A DNA stretch of 64,000 nucleotides from Pseudoxanthomonas sp. (GTDB lineage: Bacteria; Pseudomonadota; Gammaproteobacteria; Xanthomonadales; Xanthomonadaceae), in the NCBI RefSeq assembly GCF_002863005.1, contig NZ_PKDG01000024.1, forward strand, positions 27,150 to 91,149. The letters are read 5' to 3'. This document shows positions 59,301 through 64,000 of the stretch, piece by piece (position 1 is the stretch's first letter; each line of letters starts with the position of its first letter). The notes under the pieces were generated by a model. That model ran no database searches, was not told the DNA's origin, and saw only the letters and a list, made by a program, of their open reading frames with translations. Position numbers and translations under genes: made by a program.

Positions 59301-60305
59301 TCAGCGATCCAGCGGACTGAGCACCGCGCCCGCGCCGCGGTTGAGCACGTGCGTGTAGATCTGCGTGGTGGCGACATCCTTGTGCCCCAGCAGCTCCTGC
59401 ACGGTGCGGATGTCGTAGCCGCTTTCGATCAGGTGGGTGGCGAACGAATGGCGCAGCGTATGCGCGCTCACCGGCTTGACGATGGCCGCCGCCACCCGCG
59501 CACGCTTCAGCGCACGCGACAGCATGGCCTCGTCGATGTGGTGCCGTCGCCAACGGCCATCGCGCGGATCCAGGCTGATGGCGCGCGCGGGAAACGCGTA
59601 TTGCCAGCCGAGCTCGCGCGCCGCGTTCGGATACTTGCGCGACAACGCATGCGGCAGCCACACCTCGCCGGCGCCGCGCGCGAGATCCTGCGCATGCAGT
59701 GCCTGGACCCGCTCCACCTCCGCCTGCAATGCCGGCACCAGCGACGCCGGCAACACCGTCCGCCTGTCCTTGCCGCCCTTGCCCTCGCGCACGGTGATCT
59801 CGTTGCGGGCGAAGTCCACGTCCTTCACCCGCAAGCGAACCCCTTCCATCAGTCGCATGCCGCTGCCGTACAAAAGCCGCGCCAGCACCGCCATGCGGCC
59901 ATCCATGTGCGCGAGCAAGGCACGCACCTCGGTTAGCGACAGTACGGTCGGCACCCGCTGCGGTCGCTTGGCGCGCACCACATCCTCCATCCACGCCAGC
60001 TTCAGCCCCAACACCTCGCGATAGAGGAACAGGACCGCCGACAGCGCCTGGTTCTGCGTACTCGCAGCCACATTGCCCTCGACCGCCAGCTGCGTCAGGA
60101 ACGCCTCGACCTGCACCACCCCCAGCTCCCGCGGGTGACGCTTGCCATTGGCAGCAATGAACCGGCGTATCCACCCGACGTACGCCCGCTCCGTGCGTAT
60201 GCTGTAGTGACCCACCCGAAGCCGGCGCTCCACCTCCTCCAACAAACCCCGCCGGGCCGCCGACGCCCCATCCGATACCGCCCCGTCCTCAGGCTGATAT
60301 TCCAT
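59301..60305 (-). CDS. intI: Integron integrase IntI
   Basis: The 334-residue tyrosine recombinase has all catalytic residues: Arg151, Lys179, His282, Arg285, His308 and nucleophile Tyr317. The IntI-specific extra helix is present (about residues 241-268, [19 protein letters not shown]), which separates integron integrases from XerC/D. It inserts, excises and reorders gene cassettes by acting on folded attC bottom strands and attI. It is transcribed away from the cassette array, the standard integron layout, and reads into comEC. The gene is intact, so the array is probably active. Confidence 0.97.
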   Translation of the reverse strand: MEYQPEDGAVSDGASAARRGLLEEVERRLRVGHYSIRTERAYVGWIRRFIAANGKRHPRELGVVQVEAFLTQLAVEGNVAASTQNQALSAVLFLYREVLGLKLAWMEDVVRAKRPQRVPTVLSLTEVRALLAHMDGRMAVLARLLYGSGMRLMEGVRLRVKDVDFARNEITVREGKGGKDRRTVLPASLVPALQAEVERVQALHAQDLARGAGEVWLPHALSRKYPNAARELGWQYAFPARAISLDPRDGRWRRHHIDEAMLSRALKRARVAAAIVKPVSAHTLRHSFATHLIESGYDIRTVQELLGHKDVATTQIYTHVLNRGAGAVLSPLDR

Positions 60306-60402
60306 TGCGATCGCATTCCATGCGGATAACGCTGCCAGCGTCGCAGGCAGTTCGAATCGACACCATCAGCCAAGCCGTTGAACGGACGTAAGGAAAGCCT
60401 GA

Positions 60403-60431
60403 TTGACGCTGTGTGGAGGAGCCTGAATACT
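60403..60431 (+). promoter_or_regulatory. Candidate cassette promoter Pc
   Basis: TTGACG (60403-60408) and AATACT (60426-60431) are 17 bases apart and point into the cassette array. Matches to sigma-70 consensus are five and four of six. It lies in the intI-attI gap where integron cassette promoters are usual. Confidence 0.4.
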
Positions 60432-60465
60432 CGGCGCTATTACCCCGGAATGGGGTCTACTAGGT

Positions 60466-60472
60466 GTTAGGC
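60466..60472 (+). other. attI core site (GTTAGGC)
   Basis: GTTAGGC is the recombination core at the junction of the intI leader and the first cassette; exchange would occur after the G at 60466. The attI site extends upstream into the 160-bp gap after intI and has no attC-like stem. Confidence 0.75.
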
Positions 60473-60474
60473 CA

Positions 60475-60735
60475 ATGAAGAGACTCTTTCTTTACTTGAC
60501 TCGGTTGGCCACGATCATCATGGCAATGGCGGCAGTTGTTCTGTCACTCCCTCCAATTGCGAGCCTGTACTTCATCCTGTTCGAGGGAGCCCAGCCCGGA
60601 GACAGTCTTTCTCCAGACGCCTTTGTGCTTCCGCTGCACCTGTCGCTAGCCTTGCTTGCTCTTTTCGTCGGCTTGCTCTGGGGTGCTTACGTGGCTGATC
60701 GCTTTGCGGTTTCAAGACTGCGAGCATTGGCCTAA
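60475..60735 (+). CDS. Cassette 1 protein: two-span membrane protein
   Basis: The 86-residue protein has two membrane helices (LATIIMAMAAVVLSLPPIASL and LHLSLALLALFVGLLWGAYV). The family is unknown. The start lies eight bases past the attI cut point; the TAA stop is the one in the attC core (GCCTAAC). Being first, it is best placed for expression from Pc. Confidence 0.75.
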   Translation: MKRLFLYLTRLATIIMAMAAVVLSLPPIASLYFILFEGAQPGDSLSPDAFVLPLHLSLALLALFVGLLWGAYVADRFAVSRLRALA

Positions 60736-60789
60736 CAAATCATTCAAGCCGAACCCGCTTCGCGGGTCGGCTTAATTCTGGTGTTATGC
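60730..60789 (+). repeat. attC1
   Basis: The core GCCTAAC (left) and GTTATGC (right, opening cassette 2) flank the common stem AAGCCGAACCCGCTTCGCGG and its partner. One unpaired A in the stem is the extrahelical base that sets the strand choice. Confidence 0.9.
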
Positions 60790-61096
60790 GTGGGTTGGCG
60801 TATTGATGTTGTCGGCTTCGGGGACGCACTGAGTTCGGCTACATCCTGGGCTTCGGCGTTGGTCGCGCGTTGACTCATCCGGACCACTGGCGTTTCCGCA
60901 CATCGCTTCACTCGGCTTCGGATACACCCCGTTCGCGCCGCTCGGCACAGGAGGACTTCATGGCTTACGGATTCGCGGCGCTGTCGGCTTCGGCCTCGGC
61001 TGGCCTCGACCTGCTCCGTGCTGGCGGATGCTTTGTCCGTGCTCCCCACTCGGCCCACCCCGTTGCGGGTCGCGGGCTTCGGGTTTACCTTGGCGC
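60790..61096 (+). other. Cassette 2, no clear ORF
   Basis: Cassette 2 spans 60784-61150. It holds no convincing reading frame: the forward frame at 60870 and the reverse frame at 61100 are low in complexity and run through the attC. It may carry an RNA or a promoter, or be a dead cassette. It alone uses the core TTATGC, matched by GCATAAC at its end. Confidence 0.5.
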
Positions 61097-61156
61097 GCAT
61101 AACAAGTCATTCAAGCCGAACCCGCTTCGCGGGTCGGCTTAATTCCGGTGTTAGGC
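61097..61156 (+). repeat. attC2, variant left core GCATAAC
   Basis: The left core GCATAAC is complementary to this cassette's own start (GTTATGC), while the right core GTTAGGC belongs to cassette 3. Confidence 0.9.
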
Positions 61157-61159
61157 CGC

Positions 61160-61432
61160 ATGTCGAATGATTCGCTAATTCTCAGAATGGAGTCTGCGCT
61201 TTCTGCCGCTCGATCAAAGGACGGAGATCTCAATTCACTCGCCCAAGCCATTCGCGATAACGGTCGAGCCTTAGAGCGTATGCCGTATTCCCTAGTCACG
61301 GAGATGGAGCGTCTGGCCTCGAACTTGGAGATTGCGGCTTGGCAAGACGAGGATGGCTTTCAGTCGGAGGTTGGGCCTATCCTTGCTCAAGTTGACGACT
61401 GGCTGGGCAAGCTCCCACGGGATGCGGCCTAA
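61160..61432 (+). CDS. Cassette 3 protein, helical, unknown
   Basis: The 90-residue protein appears all helical (LILRMESALSAARS, MERLASNLEIAAWQDEDGF). It has no recognised family; small acidic helical proteins of this kind include immunity and antitoxin proteins, but that is only a guess. The stop is the attC core TAA. Confidence 0.7.
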   Translation: MSNDSLILRMESALSAARSKDGDLNSLAQAIRDNGRALERMPYSLVTEMERLASNLEIAAWQDEDGFQSEVGPILAQVDDWLGKLPRDAA

Positions 61433-61486
61433 CAATTCATTCAAGCCGAACCCGCTTCGCGGGTCGGCTTAATTCCGGTGTTAGGC
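61427..61486 (+). repeat. attC3
   Basis: Sixty bp with cores GCCTAAC and GTTAGGC and the standard stem. Confidence 0.92.
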
Positions 61487-61489
61487 CGC

Positions 61490-61771
61490 ATGGATACAAG
61501 TTCACAACCCTGGCAAATGATTCTGGATGGTGTGCGCTCCATGCCCGCATCGCAAACAGCGTTGGTCGTGCTTTTCTTTGCCTTCGTAATTCTTGCGGGC
61601 AATGGCGTGTTTGCACTTCATTACCGCCGCGTTGGCAAGCCAATCTTTAGGTCACTCATCAACCCAGCCAGCTTTCCAATCTCTGACTTCAACCTCCGAG
61701 AGTGGCTGCTGCTGGCGGCAGTCTTTGCCGTTTCTATGCTGCTGGCAGTACTGGCCGCACATGCTGCATAG
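61490..61771 (+). CDS. Cassette 4 protein: two-span membrane protein
   Basis: The 93-residue protein has membrane helices ALVVLFFAFVILAGNGVFAL and WLLLAAVFAVSMLLAVLAA. The family is unknown. It is the only coding cassette whose stop (TAG at 61769) lies before the attC core. Confidence 0.7.
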   Translation: MDTSSQPWQMILDGVRSMPASQTALVVLFFAFVILAGNGVFALHYRRVGKPIFRSLINPASFPISDFNLREWLLLAAVFAVSMLLAVLAAHAA

Positions 61772-61780
61772 TCGGCTGCG

Positions 61781-61840
61781 GCCTAACAATTCATTCAAGC
61801 CGAACCCGCTTCGCGGGTCGGCTTAATTCCGGTGTTAGGC
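61781..61840 (+). repeat. attC4
   Basis: Sixty bp with cores GCCTAAC and GTTAGGC; the stem is identical to attC3. Confidence 0.92.
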
Positions 61841-61850
61841 CTCTCAAGAT

Positions 61851-62210
61851 ATGAACTCGTACCCGACAGAGATTGATCTCCTTGCGGCATTGGATCGCTC
61901 TGATCATCTTGTGCGTGAGTGCGCTGCAGGACACATGTCGTTTGCTGACTTCTGCGCTGAGTACGACAACTTCTATTGGTCGTTCGCCTTAGATGGCCAC
62001 GAGTCGGATCAGGCAGGTCAGATCTTGCTAGCCAAGTACGCTGCGCGCGTCGCGCTCCATCAGACAGTGGCGGTGACCATTCTTGCCAAGGCCTGCTCGG
62101 ACGCGGACGCGGCAAAAGAGAGCTATCGCGCGGCCGGCCGCTTCGGCTCCACAGAGGCGGTCTCAAGGCTTAAGCTTGTGGTGGCGGGCCTTCCCGGCGG
62201 AGAGGCCTAA
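61851..62210 (+). CDS. Cassette 5 protein, unknown
   Basis: The 119-residue, mostly helical soluble protein (EIDLLAALDRSDHLVRECAAG, FADFCAEYDNFYWSFALDG) is unrecognised. Acidic and aromatic residues cluster in its first half. It ends at the attC core TAA. Confidence 0.7.
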   Translation: MNSYPTEIDLLAALDRSDHLVRECAAGHMSFADFCAEYDNFYWSFALDGHESDQAGQILLAKYAARVALHQTVAVTILAKACSDADAAKESYRAAGRFGSTEAVSRLKLVVAGLPGGEA

Positions 62211-62264
62211 CAATTCATTCAAGCCGAACCCGCTTCGCGGGTCGGCTTAATTCTGGTGTTAGGC
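62205..62264 (+). repeat. attC5
   Basis: Cores are GCCTAAC and GTTAGGC, with AATTCTGG in the right spacer. Confidence 0.92.
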
Positions 62265-62278
62265 CGCAGGGGATAAAT

Positions 62279-62557
62279 GTGCGGGATATCGACGTAATCA
62301 TTGCTCAGCTGCATCTTGCACATCCGGACATGTCGGCAGCGCAACTGGCCGTCTTACATCCTGGGGCTGACGACGATGGCTTGTGGCTCTTCCGCCATCC
62401 GACTACTGACATTGAGGTGCAAATTGAGTCTAGTACCGGTAACTGTCCGTTCTTGCTGGAAAGCTCAGGGTCGTCTGGTCAGCTCACCGCGAGCAGTGTT
62501 GAGCAGGCCGTTGCATTGGTGGTCGCTGGGCTTGGCATTTCCGGGCCAGCGGCCTAA
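62279..62557 (+). CDS. Cassette 6 protein, unknown
   Basis: A GTG start after AGGGG gives 92 residues. The pattern is helix (IIAQLHLAHPDMSAAQLAVL), then strands (GLWLFRHPTTDIEVQIES, CPFLLESSG), then a helix ending at the attC core stop. The family is unknown. Confidence 0.65.
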   Translation: MRDIDVIIAQLHLAHPDMSAAQLAVLHPGADDDGLWLFRHPTTDIEVQIESSTGNCPFLLESSGSSGQLTASSVEQAVALVVAGLGISGPAA

Positions 62558-62611
62558 CAATTCATTCAAGCCGAACCCGCTTCGCGGGTCGGCTTAACTC
62601 CGGTGTTAGGC
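62552..62611 (+). repeat. attC6
   Basis: Cores are GCCTAAC and GTTAGGC; the right spacer has AACTCCGG. Confidence 0.92.
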
Positions 62612-62623
62612 ATTGCATCAACT

Positions 62624-63124
62624 ATGACCGCGAGCTTTGAAGAATGGAGAGCGGAGCTTCTGCACGTAGGCAACATCGTGCAGGACGGAGATGACTCGAT
62701 TGGATGGAGCGAAAGACAAGCTCGTTTCAATCGCTACGTTGAGATGCTCGATGCACTCAAGGGATCGGAAGGATTTGAGTATGTCCTCGCAGTGTTTGAA
62801 TCGTTAAAGGCAGAGAATGACTACGGCGCTTACCAAATAGCCGACCGAGCCGCGTGGCGGTTTGGTGAAATTTCGTACTGCACAGCCCTAATCAACGAGC
62901 TTCCTCGACTAATTGAGGGCCTGCCGGATCGTGCCGGAGATCTCGTTGGCTCAATCGCCAACGCGTACGGCACAAAAGATGAGTCGATAATCCGAGTCTT
63001 CAACCAGCTTCTTTCAGAGGTTTCCCCTGCTGACAAGCACGATATCGATGGATTCATTCGACAAGAAGAGGGGCCTACCGGCTGGCTACGCGATCGAGCT
63101 GGCGTCCTAGGCAGCAATGCCTAA
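62624..63124 (+). CDS. Cassette 7 protein, helical-repeat, unknown
   Basis: The 166-residue acidic helical protein (RFNRYVEMLDALKGSEGFEYVL as a helical stretch, AAWRFGEISYCTALINELP) resembles HEAT-like immunity proteins in pattern only. It is the largest cassette product. Its TAA comes from the attC core. Confidence 0.7.
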   Translation: MTASFEEWRAELLHVGNIVQDGDDSIGWSERQARFNRYVEMLDALKGSEGFEYVLAVFESLKAENDYGAYQIADRAAWRFGEISYCTALINELPRLIEGLPDRAGDLVGSIANAYGTKDESIIRVFNQLLSEVSPADKHDIDGFIRQEEGPTGWLRDRAGVLGSNA

Positions 63125-63178
63125 CAATTCATTCAAGCCGAACCCGCTTCGCGGGTCGGCTTAATTCTGGTGTTAGGC
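63119..63178 (+). repeat. attC7
   Basis: Cores are GCCTAAC and GTTAGGC, with AATTCTGG in the right spacer. Confidence 0.92.
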
Positions 63179-63190
63179 CGCAGGAGCAGC

Positions 63191-63571
63191 ATGTACCGGC
63201 TCACAAAGCTTTGGTTCGCCTTCTCTGATTTGCTCGCGTGGGCTCTGCTCGCTTTCTCTCTGGTTGGCGCCATCGTTTTCCCGTTCGTCGGCCCCATCTA
63301 CGCGCGCATGGCCCAGCAGTCCATCACAACTTTCACCATCATTGGCACCTGTGCCATCTGGTTGATCGTAGCTGCAGGCGCTTACGCCATCACGCGCCGC
63401 AAAGCGCTAGGGCTGGTCCTCGTTTTGGCGCCTGCCATTGTTTCAGCCATCTCGGGCCAGATAGCGTTTGCTCTAGCGTTTGCTGTAGCGTGGGCGGTAG
63501 CGTTTGTAACCCCTTTTCTTCTCGCATTCTTTCAAGCTCGTTTGGCGGCAACATCCAAGCCAGCGGCCTAA
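63191..63571 (+). CDS. Cassette 8 protein: four-span membrane protein
   Basis: The 126-residue protein has about four membrane helices (LLAWALLAFSLVGAIVFPFV, TFTIIGTCAIWLIVAAGAYA, ALGLVLVLAPAIVSAI, ALAFAVAWAVAFVTPFLLAF). AGGAG precedes the start. The family is unknown. The stop comes from the attC core. Confidence 0.72.
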   Translation: MYRLTKLWFAFSDLLAWALLAFSLVGAIVFPFVGPIYARMAQQSITTFTIIGTCAIWLIVAAGAYAITRRKALGLVLVLAPAIVSAISGQIAFALAFAVAWAVAFVTPFLLAFFQARLAATSKPAA

Positions 63572-63625
63572 CAAATCATTCAAGCCGAACCCGCTTCGCG
63601 GGTCGGCTTAATTCCGGTGTTAGGC
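63566..63625 (+). repeat. attC8
   Basis: Cores are GCCTAAC and GTTAGGC, with AAATCATTC in the left spacer as in attC1. Confidence 0.92.
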
Positions 63626-63628
63626 GTC

Positions 63629-63883
63629 ATGGAGAAGCAGCCTCGCATGCGTAAGCTTAGCGACCCGGAGTTTCAGCGTACCCTCACTCTAGAACAGGCG
63701 TACATGCTGCTTATTCAATTTGTCGAGCAATACAATGCTCGCGGCGAGAGCAGCACGCTGGACTTGCTTGGAGACCTTTCTTTGACCGTCTGGGGCGATG
63801 GCGGTAGCGGGGATCCAGCTCAACTTTCGGACTTCCTTAGTGTTGCAGAGCGGGTGTTGGGGCCGGTCGGCCATGACGCCTAA
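63629..63883 (+). CDS. Cassette 9 protein, unknown
   Basis: The 84-residue soluble protein (LTLEQAYMLLIQFVEQYNARG, DLLGDLSLTVWGDGGSGDP) has a late helix; its general look is like small immunity proteins. The family is unknown. The stop is the attC core TAA; the attC itself is broken by an insertion. Confidence 0.7.
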   Translation: MEKQPRMRKLSDPEFQRTLTLEQAYMLLIQFVEQYNARGESSTLDLLGDLSLTVWGDGGSGDPAQLSDFLSVAERVLGPVGHDA

Positions 63884-63903
63884 CAATTCATTCAAGCCGA
63901 ACC
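63878..63903 (+). repeat. attC9, truncated by insertion
   Basis: The left core GCCTAAC and first stem arm through AAGCCGAACC are normal, then identity to the other attC sites stops at 63904. Confidence 0.85.
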
Positions 63904-64000
63904 GGTAGTTCCTACGGTTTAGTGGACACCTTGACCTAACCCTCAGGAGTGTCCCCATGCCAAAGCCGGGCCCCAGAACCACCCATCGCTACAGCAATGC
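63904..64000 (+). mobile_element. Left end of an insertion sequence, probably IS3-type (partial)
   Basis: From 63904 the attC gives way to new sequence with TAGTGGACACC, an end like those of IS3-type elements. A leader with AGGAG and the start of a coding frame follow. The element continues beyond the window. Confidence 0.65.
63957..64000 (+). CDS. Transposase OrfA, N-terminus only
   Basis: An ATG at 63957, nine bases after AGGAG, reads MPKPGPRTTHRYSN to the window edge. This N-terminus recalls IS3-family OrfA proteins; with only 14 residues the call is tentative. Confidence 0.5.
   Translation, partial: MPKPGPRTTHRYSN

Larger units (their letters stand above)
60467..63903 (+). mobile_element. 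Chromosomal integron cassette array, nine cassettes
   Basis: Eight complete, nearly identical 60-bp attC sites and one truncated site separate cassettes of about 270-560 bp. Uniform attC sites are the mark of chromosomal (sedentary) integrons, unlike the mixed attC sites of mobile ones. All ORFs except possibly cassette 2 point away from intI. Confidence 0.93.

Noticed and set aside
60330..60360. A CTG...CAG inverted pair upstream of intI as a LexA/SOS box
   Set aside because: The spacing (nine bases) does not fit the E. coli box, and the sequence is unlike the xanthomonad LexA site as I recall it, so SOS control is not supported.
60744..61142. Forward and reverse frames in cassette 2 ending in an SFKPNPLRGSA-type or IKPTREAGSA-type tail
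   Set aside because: The tails are translations of the attC stem itself and recur for every cassette; the rest is biased and unconvincing.
60730..63903. Regularly spaced 60-bp repeats resembling a CRISPR array
   Set aside because: Spacers are 200-500 bp and contain ORFs, and the repeats fold as attC sites with integron cores.

Overview
The window comes from a high-GC gammaproteobacterium of the Xanthomonadaceae type, perhaps Pseudoxanthomonas (inferred). The evidence is the large TonB-dependent receptors (TBDRs) with LacI-controlled glycan genes, the GTAG/GTGG-headed REP palindromes, the order pgsA-uvrC-kdsB-lpxK-msbA-exbD-exbB-comEC, and GyrA with Gln at position 83.

Layout. 1-11.3 kb is a minus-strand carbohydrate-uptake locus: two paralogous Oar-type TBDRs, a flavin-dependent halogenase homologue, a LacI-family repressor and a periplasmic GH3 glucosidase. 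Each promoter region carries a 14-bp LacI-type palindrome. 11.3-41.1 kb is chromosomal backbone: bolA/yciI, scpA-scpB-rluB, a flavin reductase and ferredoxin-NADP reductase, esterases, glutathione peroxidase, an amidohydrolase, peptidyl-dipeptidase Dcp, a stress cluster (cbpA, hsp20, peroxiredoxin), pbpC with an alpha-2-macroglobulin (yfhM), gyrA, tRNA-Val, and a glutamate-synthase-like FMN protein next to a perfect FNR-type box. Three REP-type inverted repeats lie between genes.

41.1-47.3 kb is a small, lower-GC island. It carries an RHS polymorphic toxin and a translationally coupled putative immunity gene. A 15-bp direct repeat of the tRNA-Leu 3' end flanks it, so it looks like a tRNA-targeted insertion that keeps no integrase. 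Next come four tRNA genes (Leu-Gly-Cys-Gly). A minus-strand gene chain of about 12 kb follows with very short gaps or overlaps: pgsA, uvrC, an NHL/thioredoxin-like gene, a tyrosine phosphatase, kdsB, lpxK, msbA, exbD, exbB, comEC, and at its head an integron integrase, intI.

60.3-63.9 kb is a chromosomal integron array read divergently from intI. It holds nine cassettes with nearly identical 60-bp attC sites, mostly encoding small unknown or membrane proteins. The ninth attC is broken by the left end of an insertion sequence that runs off the window.

The most interesting points are: (i) intI ends one base before the comEC start codon, so the cassette recombinase and the DNA-uptake channel are probably co-transcribed; (ii) cassette ends co-vary well beyond the 7-bp core, and seven cassette ORFs take their stop codon from the attC core; (iii) the RHS island has a tRNA-Leu att-like duplication and an unrecognised toxin tip with its partner; (iv) two classes of LacI operator organise a TBDR/halogenase/GH3 regulon.
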